DNA of 64,000 nucleotides from an uncultured Bacilli bacterium (GTDB lineage Bacteria > Bacillota_I > Bacilli_A > RF39 > UBA660): assembly GCA_934141535.1 (NCBI GenBank), contig CAKPCH010000007.1:1-64000 (forward strand), written 5' to 3'. Under the pieces are notes generated by a model. That model saw only the letters and a list, made by a program, of their open reading frames with translations, searched no databases and had not been told where the DNA came from. The position numbers and the translations under genes were made by a program. Shown one piece after another: positions 44,266-53,539 of this stretch. Each line of letters opens with the position of its first letter. Position 1 is the first letter of the stretch.

Positions 44266-44928
44266 ATGAAAAAAATAATGATAGTAGAAGATGAAGAAAT
44301 GATTGCTTTAGAATTAAAAAACTTATTAGTTAATGATGGATATGATGTAAGTATATTAAAAGATTTTAATAATTCTAAAGAAGAAATATTAAAAAGTAAT
44401 TCAGACCTAGTTTTACTTGATATTAATATTCCAAATATTAATGGAGAAGCTTTATTAAAAAGTATAAGAAAAGAATCTAATATACCAGTTATTATGCTCA
44501 CAAGTAGAGTAAGTGAAACTGATGAGGTATTATCATATATATATGGAGCAGATGATTATATAACAAAGCCATATAATCCAACAATACTATTATTAAGAAT
44601 ACAAAGTTTATTTAAAAGATTAGAGTGCACATTAGATGTTTTAAAATATCATGATGTAGATGTTGATTTTAGGCGTGGTATACTTAGTAAAGATAAAAAA
44701 GGAGTAGAACTTACTAAAAATGAAATGATTATATTTAATTATTTATTAACTAATAAAAATAGAATTGTTACACGTGATGAACTTATGACTAATCTTTGGA
44801 ATAATGAAGAATATATTAATGATAATGCATTAACAGTAAATATAAGTAGATTAAGAAGTAAATTATCAAGTCTTGGTTATAAAGACTCAATAGAAACAAA
44901 AAAAGGACAAGGTTACATATTATTATGA
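44266..44928 (+). CDS. bceR: BceR-like OmpR-family response regulator
   Basis: A 220-residue regulator. The receiver has Glu/Asp 8-10, phosphoacceptor Asp52 (LLDINIP) and Lys in YITKPYNP. The C-terminal winged helix starts about residue 125 and has RLRSKLSSLGY and IETKKGQGY. With the adjacent kinase of the BceS type and the BceAB transporter, this is a peptide-antibiotic sensing system. It probably binds the palindrome at 44197 and the related site at 45936. RBS GGGAAGTG; stop overlaps the kinase start. Confidence 0.88.
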   Translation: MKKIMIVEDEEMIALELKNLLVNDGYDVSILKDFNNSKEEILKSNSDLVLLDINIPNINGEALLKSIRKESNIPVIMLTSRVSETDEVLSYIYGADDYITKPYNPTILLLRIQSLFKRLECTLDVLKYHDVDVDFRRGILSKDKKGVELTKNEMIIFNYLLTNKNRIVTRDELMTNLWNNEEYINDNALTVNISRLRSKLSSLGYKDSIETKKGQGYILL

Positions 44929-45932
44929 AATTAATAAAATATTTAAAAGATTTAATATATACAATTATAATATTTATAATAAGCTATTTAATAATAGTAT
45001 TAATGTTATTAGTATTTAAAACAAATATATCATTAATAATAGCGCTTTCTTTAATTTTAATTATGTCTTTTGTATTCGTAATATTAATAAATTACTTTAG
45101 AAAAAAGAAATTTTATGATGAATTTATAAATAATGTAAATAAACTAGATAAAAAATACTTAGTGTTAGAAACATTAAATAGGCCAGAATTTTATGAAGGT
45201 AATATACTTTATGATAATTTATATGATATAAATAAATCTATGATAGAAGAAATACAATTTTATAGTTCAAATATAAATGATTTCAAAGAATATGTAGAAA
45301 TGTGGATACATGAAGTAAAAATACCAATATCAAGTCTAGTATTAATGTGTCATAATGATTCTAAAATAGATAAAAAATATATAAAACAAGTAAAAAGATT
45401 AAATGATTGTATTGATCAAGTATTATATTATGTTAGAAGTAATTATACACAAGAAGATTTTTTAATAAAGAAAGTTAATTTAGAAAAAATAGTTAGTAAT
45501 GTATTATTAAATAATAAAGATGATATATTAGAAAATAATATAAATCTTGATATTAATATTCATAATATAGAAGTATTTAGTGATTTTAAATGGTTAGAAT
45601 TTATAATACAACAAATTATTAATAATTGTATAAAGTATAAAAGTAAAAATAATTCTATAATAAAAATAACTTGTGAAGATTTAAAAGATGAAACTATTTT
45701 ATCTATATGGGATAATGGTATTGGTATTTCTAAAAGTGATTTACCTAAGGTATTTAATAAATCTTTTACAGGGGCTAATGGAAGAACTTCCTCTAAATCT
45801 ACAGGCATGGGGCTTTATATAGTTCATAAATTATGTGATAAACTAGGTCATAAAATAGAAATTAGTTCTATTAAAGATGAATATACAGAGGTTAAAATAA
45901 TATTTGGTAAGAATAATCTATATAAAGTTTAA
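44925..45932 (+). CDS. bceS: BceS-like intramembrane-sensing histidine kinase
   Basis: A 335-residue kinase with two transmembrane helices (about 10-31 and 36-57) and almost no outside loop, as in intramembrane-sensing kinases that take their cue from the BceAB transporter. The phosphorylated residue is His129 in WIHEVKIP, the family hallmark. The ATPase domain has NCIKYK, IWDNGIGI and GMGLYIV. ATGA overlap with the regulator gene. Confidence 0.88.
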   Translation: MKLIKYLKDLIYTIIIFIISYLIIVLMLLVFKTNISLIIALSLILIMSFVFVILINYFRKKKFYDEFINNVNKLDKKYLVLETLNRPEFYEGNILYDNLYDINKSMIEEIQFYSSNINDFKEYVEMWIHEVKIPISSLVLMCHNDSKIDKKYIKQVKRLNDCIDQVLYYVRSNYTQEDFLIKKVNLEKIVSNVLLNNKDDILENNINLDINIHNIEVFSDFKWLEFIIQQIINNCIKYKSKNNSIIKITCEDLKDETILSIWDNGIGISKSDLPKVFNKSFTGANGRTSSKSTGMGLYIVHKLCDKLGHKIEISSIKDEYTEVKIIFGKNNLYKV

Positions 45933-45935
45933 TGT

Positions 45936-45949
45936 TACAAAAAAGTAAT
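45936..45949. promoter_or_regulatory. Second, imperfect BceR-type site
   Basis: TTACA-AAAA-AGTAA, differing by one base from the TTACA-N4-TGTAA form, about 70 bases before bceA. Confidence 0.4.
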
Positions 45950-46019
45950 ATTTAGTAATATTAAACATACGACAAATATTCTTCTTTATAATAAAATTTA
46001 ATTATGAAAGGAAGATTTT

Positions 46020-46787
46020 ATGGATAATGTTTTAAAAATAGATAAAATAGAAAAGTATTATGGCAATAGATCAAGTTTAACTAAAGCTATAGATAATATA
46101 TCTTTTGATGTTGAAAAAAAAGAATTTGTTGCTATTATGGGAGCTAGTGGAAGTGGTAAGACTACGCTTCTTAATTGTATATCCACTATTGATAAAGTTA
46201 CTTCTGGTCATATATATGTAGCAGGATTAGATATTACTAAATTAAAAGGTAATGAATTAAATAAATTTAGAAGAGAAGAGTTAGGTTTTATATTTCAAGA
46301 TTTTAATTTACTTGATACATTAACAGCATACGAAAATATATCTTTAGCTTTATCAATACAAAATGTAAATCCAAAAGAAATAGAAAAGAGAATATTAAAG
46401 GTATCTAAAGAATTAAACATAAAAGATATACTTAATAAATATCCATATCAAATGAGTGGAGGACAAAAACAAAGAGTAGCGAGTGCTAGAGCAATTATTA
46501 CTAATCCAAAATTAATACTTGCAGATGAACCAACTGGAGCACTCGATTCAAAGTCATCAAAGATGTTATTAGAAAGATTTAATTATTTAAATGATACACT
46601 TGATGCAACAATACTTATGGTAACTCATGATGCATTTACAGCAAGCTATGCTACTAGAGTAATATTTATTAAAGATGGTAAAATATTTAGTGAAATAAGA
46701 AAAGGTGATAAAACTAGAAAAGAGTTTTTTGATGAAATAATAGATGTAGTAACACTTCTTGGAGGAGATTTAAATGATGCTCTTTAA
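46020..46787 (+). CDS. bceA: BceA-like ABC transporter ATPase
   Basis: A 255-residue ATPase with Walker A GASGSGKTT (around 41-49), Q-loop FIFQDFN, signature MSGGQKQRVASARA and Walker B LILADEPTGALDS. It pairs with the long permease that starts inside its last codons. BceAB transporters free lipid targets from bacitracin-like peptides and signal to BceS. RBS AAGGAAG. Confidence 0.9.
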   Translation: MDNVLKIDKIEKYYGNRSSLTKAIDNISFDVEKKEFVAIMGASGSGKTTLLNCISTIDKVTSGHIYVAGLDITKLKGNELNKFRREELGFIFQDFNLLDTLTAYENISLALSIQNVNPKEIEKRILKVSKELNIKDILNKYPYQMSGGQKQRVASARAIITNPKLILADEPTGALDSKSSKMLLERFNYLNDTLDATILMVTHDAFTASYATRVIFIKDGKIFSEIRKGDKTRKEFFDEIIDVVTLLGGDLNDAL

Positions 46788-48813
46788 AATTTCATTAAAA
46801 AATATTAGAAAAAGTATAAAAGATTATGCTATATACTTTTTTACACTAGTTCTAGGTGTAGCTATATTTTATGTTTTTAATTCTATAAATTCACAAACAG
46901 TTATGATGAATGTTACAAAAAGAACTTATGAAATAATAGATCTTATGACTAATTTATTATCTGGAGTAAGTGTCTTTGTTTCATTTATACTTGGATTTTT
47001 AATTATATATGCATCTAGATTCTTAATGAAAAGAAGAAATAAAGAATTTGGTATTTATTTAACTCTTGGTATGAGTAAAAGAAAAATATCATTAATATTA
47101 TTTATAGAAACTCTTTTAATAGGAGTAATATCACTTATAGTAGGATTAATTTTAGGTGTATTTTTATCACAATTTATGAGTATATTAGTAGCTAATATGT
47201 TTGAAGCAGATATGACTAGATTTAAATTTATATTTTCTAGTAGTGCTTGTATTAAAACATTAATATATTTTGGAATTATGTATTTATTAGTTATTTTATT
47301 TAATACAATAAGTGTTAGTAAATGTAAATTAATAGATTTAATATATTCAAGTAAAAAAATGGAAAAAGTAAAAATAAAGAATCCAGTTATATGTATTATT
47401 ATTTTTATAATATCAGTATGTATGTTATCATATGCTTATTATTTAGTTACAGATGGAATAGATGCTATTAAAGATTATCGTATGATACTTATACCTATCG
47501 CACTTGGTATAATTTCTACTTTCTTAATATTTTGGTCATTATCAGGTTTATTACTAAAAATAACTATGTCAATAAAAAAACTATATTATAAAGACTTAAA
47601 TTGTTTTACATTAAGACAAATAAGTAGTAAAGTAAATACAACAGTATTTTCTATGACAATAATATCTATCATGTTATTTATAACTATATGTGTATTATCT
47701 TCATCTTTAGCACTTAAAAGTTCAATGACAGCTAATGTAAATTCATTAACTCCTGTAGATATACAATTAGAAAAATCAAGAAATCTAGATTATGATAATA
47801 ATATAGATAAAACTATAATAGATGATTCTTATATATCAATAGAAGAAACATTAAAAAATTTAAATATAGATCAAAATACTTATTTTCTTGATAATATAAC
47901 AGTAAATAAATACGTAGATGATAATCTAACACTTAATGATACACTTGGTAGTACATCTTATGAAGTTTCTAAAGAATATAAGTATTTAAGATTAGATAAT
48001 AAAGAAGTAATTATGAAATTAAGTGACTATAATAAGGTTGCTAAACTATATAATAAAAAAACTTATACGTTAAATGATAATGAGTATATTATAATAGCAG
48101 ATTATGATTCTTTTATAAATATTAGAAATAGAGCTCTTAAATTAAAAGAACAAATTAAAGTATTTGATAGTTATTTATATCCTAAATATGAAGAGTGTCA
48201 ATATGCTTTTGTAGATATGGGAGCAAATCATAGTAATTTAGGAATAATTATAGTACCAGATAAAGTAGTAAAAGAAGAAAGTATTAAATCTAGTATTATG
48301 CTTGCTAATTATAAAGATAAATCTAATGAAAAGTTAGAGGAGAAATTAGAGAATATTATAAATAATCATTATAATATAGATACATATCTTAGTTATAATA
48401 CTAAAAGTGATATAAGAGATTCCTCAGTAGGTCTTGGAGCACTAGTTACATTTATTGGACTTTATTTAGGAGTAATATTTTTAATATCAAGTGCTGCTAT
48501 TTTAGCACTTAAAGAATTATCAGAGTCAGCAGATAATAAACTAGTATTTATTTGTTTAAGAAAACTAGGTGCTGATGAAGGAATGATTAATAAAGCTTTA
48601 TTTAGACAAATAGGAATATTCTTTCTATTTCCCCTAATACTTGCTATAATACATTCAATATTTGGTATAAGATTTTGTACATTTATATTAGAATCATTTG
48701 GAAATGATAAATTATTACCTTCAATTATTATGACATCAATATTATTAATAATTATATATGGAGGTTATTTTATACTTACTTATTTAAGTAGTAAAAATAT
48801 GATAAAAGAGTAA
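46774..48813 (+). CDS. bceB: BceB-like ABC permease (FtsX family)
   Basis: A 679-residue permease with the BceB layout: four helices in the first 240 residues, two further helices near 285-310, a large outside domain of about 200 residues (to ~540) that senses the peptide, and last helices to the end. FtsX-type segments KEFGIYLTLGMSKRKI and DNKLVFICLRKLGADE are present. Its start overlaps bceA by 14 bases. Confidence 0.88.
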   Translation: MMLFKISLKNIRKSIKDYAIYFFTLVLGVAIFYVFNSINSQTVMMNVTKRTYEIIDLMTNLLSGVSVFVSFILGFLIIYASRFLMKRRNKEFGIYLTLGMSKRKISLILFIETLLIGVISLIVGLILGVFLSQFMSILVANMFEADMTRFKFIFSSSACIKTLIYFGIMYLLVILFNTISVSKCKLIDLIYSSKKMEKVKIKNPVICIIIFIISVCMLSYAYYLVTDGIDAIKDYRMILIPIALGIISTFLIFWSLSGLLLKITMSIKKLYYKDLNCFTLRQISSKVNTTVFSMTIISIMLFITICVLSSSLALKSSMTANVNSLTPVDIQLEKSRNLDYDNNIDKTIIDDSYISIEETLKNLNIDQNTYFLDNITVNKYVDDNLTLNDTLGSTSYEVSKEYKYLRLDNKEVIMKLSDYNKVAKLYNKKTYTLNDNEYIIIADYDSFINIRNRALKLKEQIKVFDSYLYPKYEECQYAFVDMGANHSNLGIIIVPDKVVKEESIKSSIMLANYKDKSNEKLEEKLENIINNHYNIDTYLSYNTKSDIRDSSVGLGALVTFIGLYLGVIFLISSAAILALKELSESADNKLVFICLRKLGADEGMINKALFRQIGIFFLFPLILAIIHSIFGIRFCTFILESFGNDKLLPSIIMTSILLIIIYGGYFILTYLSSKNMIKE

Positions 48814-48825
48814 AGAGGTGTAGTT

Positions 48826-49926
48826 GTGGGTTATATTGAAACATTTAAAATAGCACTTATATCTTTTCCTTTTATTGCACTTTTCTTAACAATACCTTTT
48901 ATATTAATAGAGTATCATAGATATGGATCTATAAATAAATTTAGAACACTTATAATATATTCATTTATTTTATACCTTTTAACAATATATTTATTAGTTA
49001 TACTACCACTTCCAAGTCGTGAAGAAGTTTTAAAATTAACAACACCCAAAATGAATTTAATACCTTTTAATTTTATTTTAGATATTATAAAAGAATCTAG
49101 CTTTGTATTAAATAAGCCTTCTACATATTTAAAATCATTAACAGATCCTTGTATATATGTAGTTGTATTTAATATATTTATGACAATACCATTTGGTATA
49201 TATTTAAGATATTATTATAAATGTAGTTTAAAGAAAACTGTTATATTATCATTTCTTTTATCACTTTTCTTTGAACTAACACAACTTACAGGACTATATT
49301 TTATTTACGAAAGACCATATCGTATGTTTGATGTAGATGATTTAATGCTTAATACACTTGGAGGATTAATAGGATATTTTATATCAGGACTTATAATAAA
49401 TTATTTACCTACAAGAGATAAAATAGATGAAGATTCCATTAATAAAGGTAAAACAGTTTCTGGACTTAGAAGAATAACTTTGTATTTATTAGATACTACT
49501 TTGTATTTGATAATATATGTATTAATACTTTTAATAATAAATAAACCATATATTAAATATATTTTGTTTATTGTATACTTTGTTATAATACCGTTTTTAT
49601 TTAATGGATATACATTAGGTAGTAAATTTTTAAATATTAAATTCTCTTTTCCCGATAAAAGATTTTTAAGATTATTTATAAGAGCTATTATTACATATTT
49701 CTATTATTTTGGACTTGTTTATTTTATTAGTATAATAATTATGAAATTAACTAATTATTTTAATTTAAGTACTACAGTAAAATTAATAATAGCTTTATCT
49801 ACGTTGATTGGACTTTTCATATTTTATTTATTAAATACTATAAAAATATTAAAGTGCGCTAAAATATATTATGATAAGTTTTCTAAAGTAGAATTTGTTA
49901 GTACTATAAAAGATAAAGACAAATAA
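48826..49926 (+). CDS. VanZ-like / RDD-like fusion membrane protein
   Basis: A 366-residue membrane protein. The first half (about 1-195) is VanZ-like (NLIPFNFILDI, LLSLFFELTQLTGLY, FDVDDLMLNTLGG). The second half (about 210-345) is RDD-like, with GYTLGSKFLNI. VanZ proteins lower sensitivity to glycopeptide-type antibiotics; RDD proteins are small membrane domains of unclear role. Starts with GTG after RBS GAGGTG. It is 12 bases after bceB and so belongs to the resistance module. A terminator (AAAGATAAA/TTTATCTTT) follows at about 49908-49944. Confidence 0.78.
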   Translation: MGYIETFKIALISFPFIALFLTIPFILIEYHRYGSINKFRTLIIYSFILYLLTIYLLVILPLPSREEVLKLTTPKMNLIPFNFILDIIKESSFVLNKPSTYLKSLTDPCIYVVVFNIFMTIPFGIYLRYYYKCSLKKTVILSFLLSLFFELTQLTGLYFIYERPYRMFDVDDLMLNTLGGLIGYFISGLIINYLPTRDKIDEDSINKGKTVSGLRRITLYLLDTTLYLIIYVLILLIINKPYIKYILFIVYFVIIPFLFNGYTLGSKFLNIKFSFPDKRFLRLFIRAIITYFYYFGLVYFISIIIMKLTNYFNLSTTVKLIIALSTLIGLFIFYLLNTIKILKCAKIYYDKFSKVEFVSTIKDKDK

Positions 49927-49998
49927 AGTTTTTATCTTTTTATTTTAAATTATATAGAATAAAAAAACTAGAAAATAAATAATAATATTAAACAAACG

Positions 49999-50027
49999 TT
50001 GCACATCTTTTAAAATTGTGGTAAAAT
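49999..50027 (+). promoter_or_regulatory. pyk promoter
   Basis: TTGCAC (49999-50004), 17-base spacer ending in TGG, TAAAAT (50022-50027). Confidence 0.6.
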
Positions 50028-50062
50028 TGGAAAGTCGTTTTGTTTTTTTAGAGGTGAGAAGT

Positions 50063-51469
50063 ATGAAGAAAACTAAAATAATTTGTAGTATAGGACCATC
50101 TAGTTGTGATGTAGAAACTATGAGTAGAATGGTTTTAAATGGTATGAATGTAGCACGTATTAATTTTTCACATGCTACAGATGAAGAAAAAGAAAATGTA
50201 GTAAGTACTGTAAAAAAAGTTAGAGAAATAACTAAAGTACCAGTAGGAATTTTATATGATACTAAAGGTCCAGAATTTAGAAACGGTATGTTAGAAAATG
50301 ATTCTATTAATTTAGTAGAAGGTAAAACTATAAGAGTAGTAAAAGAAGATGTACTTGGTAATGAAGAAAGATTTTCTGTTAATCATAAGAGTGCTGTAGA
50401 TTCATTATCAGTAGGTGATGATATACTATTAGAAAATGGATTAATGAAGATAAAAGTTATATCTAAAGAAAGTGATGGTGTAACTTGTAAAATAATTAAT
50501 GGTGGAGTTTTAGGTAATAAAAAGAGTTTAAGTGTACCAGGAGTTAAACTTGATATTCCTTTCATTAGTGAGAATGATTATAATGATATAGTTTATGCTT
50601 GTAAACATGATGGAAACTTTTTAGCACTTTCTTTTGTTTCAACAAAAGAAGATGTATTAGAAGCACGTAAAATTTTAATAGATAATAATAGAGAAGACAT
50701 GAAGATTATTTCTAAAATAGAAAGTACAACAGGAATAGATAATTTAAAAGAAATAGTTGAAGTATCAGATGGTATTATGGTAGCACGTGGAGATCTTGGT
50801 GTAGAAGCACCTATGGAAGAACTTCCATTTTTACAACAATTAATTATTAAGGAATGTCATAAACAAAATAAATTTTCTATAGTTGCTACAGAGATGTTAG
50901 AATCAATGAAAAAGAATGCTAGACCTACAAGAGCAGAAGTAAGTGATATTGCTAATGCTGTATTAAATGGTACAGATGCAGTTATGTTATCAGGAGAAAC
51001 TACTACAGGTAAATTTCCTAGTGAAGCAGTTCATTATATGGCTAGTATATGCAAGAAAGCTGAAAATCATTTAAACTATAAAATTAATATAGATTTTGTA
51101 GATAAAACAATAGGTGGCGCTATAGCAACTAGTGTTGTTGAAACTGCAAATTTATTAGATGCTAAAGTAATAGTTGCTGCTACTATGAGTGGATTATCTG
51201 CTAAAAGAGTAAGTAATTTAAGACCAAAAAGTTTAATACTTGCAACTTGTACAAGTGATAATACTGCATATGGTTTAATGCTTAATTGGGCTGTTTATCC
51301 AGTTGTAGTAAATGTATATAATTCTACTGATGAAATAGTAGAAGATGCAAAATTACAAGCTAATAATTTTATTGGGTTAAAAAAAGATGATATTATACTT
51401 ATAACTGGAGGATTTCCAAACAATACAATGGTTAAGAGTACAAATTTTATGAAAATAGAAAAAATATAA
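50063..51469 (+). CDS. pyk: Pyruvate kinase
   Basis: A 468-residue glycolytic enzyme making ATP and pyruvate from phosphoenolpyruvate. Visible are KIICSIGPSS, ARINFSHA, DTKGPEFR, the metal-binding ISKIES, MVARGDLGVE, ATEMLESM and NGTDAVMLSGET. No extra C-terminal PEP-utiliser domain is present. ATG 50063 with RBS GAGGTGA is preferred to the earlier in-frame start at 50018. A terminator (AACAGA/TCTGTT) follows at 51468-51490. Confidence 0.95.
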   Translation: MKKTKIICSIGPSSCDVETMSRMVLNGMNVARINFSHATDEEKENVVSTVKKVREITKVPVGILYDTKGPEFRNGMLENDSINLVEGKTIRVVKEDVLGNEERFSVNHKSAVDSLSVGDDILLENGLMKIKVISKESDGVTCKIINGGVLGNKKSLSVPGVKLDIPFISENDYNDIVYACKHDGNFLALSFVSTKEDVLEARKILIDNNREDMKIISKIESTTGIDNLKEIVEVSDGIMVARGDLGVEAPMEELPFLQQLIIKECHKQNKFSIVATEMLESMKKNARPTRAEVSDIANAVLNGTDAVMLSGETTTGKFPSEAVHYMASICKKAENHLNYKINIDFVDKTIGGAIATSVVETANLLDAKVIVAATMSGLSAKRVSNLRPKSLILATCTSDNTAYGLMLNWAVYPVVVNVYNSTDEIVEDAKLQANNFIGLKKDDIILITGGFPNNTMVKSTNFMKIEKI

Positions 51470-51490
51470 AACAGAGCAATCTGTTTTTTT
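51468..51490 (+). terminator. Terminator of pyk
   Basis: AAAACAGA, loop GCAA, TCTGTTTT, then T residues, 19 bases before the TetR operator. Confidence 0.75.
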
Positions 51491-51497
51491 TATAAAT

Positions 51498-51535
51498 ATA
51501 TATACAAATATTGTACTATGTGATACAATATAATT
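51498..51535. promoter_or_regulatory. TetR operator 1 with promoter
   Basis: Inverted repeat TATTGTA-N8-TACAATA (51509-51530). The right arm contains the -10 TACAAT (51524-51529), and TATACA (51501-51506) lies 17 bases upstream as -35. Binding here would block transcription of the tetR operon. A 38-base near copy (two differences) lies at 55922-55959. Confidence 0.75.
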
Positions 51536-51556
51536 AAATAAAAGGAGGTAAAGAGT

Positions 51557-52162
51557 ATGCCTACAACAGTAAAAATATCTAAAGAAAAAATACTAGATGC
51601 AGCACTTTTTATTACACGTAGTAAAGGAATAGAATGTGTTAGTAATAGAGAACTTGCTAAGTATTTAAATTGTTCTATTAGACCAATATATTATCAATTT
51701 AAAAATGTAGAAGAATTAAATATAGAATTATATAAAAAAATAGAAAAATACTTTTATAAATATTTAATGGATAATATAAATGATAAAATGCCTTTATATA
51801 AACAAGTAGGAGTAAATTATATAAAGTTTGCTAAAGAAGAAACTAATTTATTTAAAATATTATTTATGAGTAAATATGATCTATTACCAAAAGAATTTAT
51901 ATCAAAAGATGATGAAGATTATAAAGAGTTAACAAAAATAATAAAAATTAGTACAAATTTAAATGAAGAAGATATTAGTAGTTTTCATATAAAAATGTGG
52001 CTTTTTGCTCATGGAATTGCTACACTTGTAGCAACCAATACTATAAAACTTACTGATAATCAAATAAAAGATTTATTATCAAAAGAATTTCAAGCACTTA
52101 TGTTATTAAAAGAAAATAAAGATAATAAATGGGTTTTAAAGGAGGATAATAAAGATGAATAA
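51557..52162 (+). CDS. TetR-family transcriptional regulator
   Basis: A 201-residue repressor. Residues 6-52 are the DNA-binding domain (ILDAALFITRSKGIECVS, then RELAKYLNCSIRPIYYQFKN). The C-terminal ligand domain has no recognised specificity. It heads an operon with a LiaF-like protein and an ABC exporter, and probably represses both this operon (51498) and the second ABC operon (55922). RBS AAAGGAGGTA. Confidence 0.88.
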   Translation: MPTTVKISKEKILDAALFITRSKGIECVSNRELAKYLNCSIRPIYYQFKNVEELNIELYKKIEKYFYKYLMDNINDKMPLYKQVGVNYIKFAKEETNLFKILFMSKYDLLPKEFISKDDEDYKELTKIIKISTNLNEEDISSFHIKMWLFAHGIATLVATNTIKLTDNQIKDLLSKEFQALMLLKENKDNKWVLKEDNKDE

Positions 52163-52811
52163 TTTAAGAAATATATTATGGGGAATTGTATTTACTACTC
52201 TTGGAGTAATAATAGGACTTAATACATTAAATATAACAGATATAAATTTATTATTTGATGGATGGTGGACTTTATTTATAATAATTCCATGCTTTATAGG
52301 ATTATTTAAAGTAGAAGATAAAACAAGTAATATTATAGGTTTAATAATAGGTATAGTTTTATTAATGGGTTGTCAAAAGATAATTGATTTTGATAAAATT
52401 TGGGGTTTAATATTACCAATATTCTTAATAGTAGTAGGTTTATCATTTATATTTAGAGGAAATTTTACTTTAAAAAATAAAACAAAAACAGCAGAAGAAA
52501 AAATAGATGCTATATTTTCAAGTCAAAATATTAAATTAGATGATATTAAAGACTTAAATATGAATATACGTGCTATATTTGGTGGTATAAAATTAGATTT
52601 AACGAGTGCTAAAATAACAAGTGATGTTGTTATAAATACTAGTTGTATATTTGGAGGAATAGATATATTAGTTCGCGATGATATTAATATAAAAATAAAA
52701 TCTTCTAATATATTAGGTGGTGTAAGTAATAATAAAAAAGAGACATCAAAATCAAAATATACAATATATATAAATTCGACTTGTATATTTGGGGGATTAA
52801 ATATTAAGTAA
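52155..52811 (+). CDS. LiaF-like membrane protein
   Basis: A 218-residue protein. Four helices fill residues 8-110 (DUF5668/LiaF-TM-like). The C-terminal half has repeated glycine turns (AIFGGIKLDL, CIFGGIDIL, NILGGVS, CIFGGLNI), the beta-helix pattern of LiaF C-terminal domains. In Bacillus, LiaF restrains the LiaRS stress system; no liaRS is in this window, so here it likely serves the adjoining ABC exporter or its regulator. Overlaps tetR by eight bases with RBS AAAGGAGGA. Confidence 0.75.
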   Translation: MNNLRNILWGIVFTTLGVIIGLNTLNITDINLLFDGWWTLFIIIPCFIGLFKVEDKTSNIIGLIIGIVLLMGCQKIIDFDKIWGLILPIFLIVVGLSFIFRGNFTLKNKTKTAEEKIDAIFSSQNIKLDDIKDLNMNIRAIFGGIKLDLTSAKITSDVVINTSCIFGGIDILVRDDINIKIKSSNILGGVSNNKKETSKSKYTIYINSTCIFGGLNIK

Positions 52812-52825
52812 AAAGGAGAATAAAA

Positions 52826-53539
52826 ATGATAAAAATAAATAATGTAAGTAAAAGTTATAATGGAAAAACAAAGGCTATTAATAATGTATCATTTGATGTA
52901 ATGGATGGAGAAATATTTGGTTTTATAGGACATAATGGAGCAGGTAAAACTACTATGATAAAATCAATAGTAGGGATATTAGAAGTAGATGATGGAGATA
53001 TATTAATAAATAATAAATCTATAAAAAATAATCCTATAGAATGTAAAATGGATATGGCTTATGTACCAGATAATCCAGATTTATATGAAAACATGAAAGC
53101 AATAGATTTTATTAACTTTATATGTGATATGTATGATGTAGATAAAGAAACAAGAAAGAAAAATATAACAAAGTATTCTAAATTATTTGAGATAGAAAAC
53201 AATCTTCAAGATGATATATCAAGTTTTTCTCATGGTATGAAACAAAAAGTCGCACTAATAGCAGCTCTTTCTCATAACCCTAAAGTTTTAATAATGGATG
53301 AACCATTTGTAGGACTAGATCCAAAAGCAGTTCATGATATGAAAGAAATTATGCATGATATGGCACATGAAGGAAAAACAATTTTCTTTTCAACACATAT
53401 TTTGGATGTAGCAGAAAAATTATGTGATAGAGTAGCAATAATAAAAAAAGGGAAAATAGTTAAAATAGGAAATACAAAAGACATAATTAAAGATGAGTCA
53501 TTAGAAGATGTATTCTTAGAATTAGGGGAAGAATCATGA
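52826..53539 (+). CDS. ABC transporter ATPase
   Basis: A 237-residue ATPase with Walker A GHNGAGKTT, signature SFSHGMKQKVALIAAL and Walker B VLIMDEPFVGLD. It pairs with the ABC-2-type permease that starts inside its stop (ATGA). Substrate unknown; the LiaF-like and TetR neighbours suggest export of an envelope-active compound. Confidence 0.88.
   Translation: MIKINNVSKSYNGKTKAINNVSFDVMDGEIFGFIGHNGAGKTTMIKSIVGILEVDDGDILINNKSIKNNPIECKMDMAYVPDNPDLYENMKAIDFINFICDMYDVDKETRKKNITKYSKLFEIENNLQDDISSFSHGMKQKVALIAALSHNPKVLIMDEPFVGLDPKAVHDMKEIMHDMAHEGKTIFFSTHILDVAEKLCDRVAIIKKGKIVKIGNTKDIIKDESLEDVFLELGEES

Noticed and set aside
50018..50062. Upstream start for pyruvate kinase
   Set aside because: It overlaps the promoter -10 region and would put the GAGGTGA site inside the gene; the family starts at MKKTKIICS.
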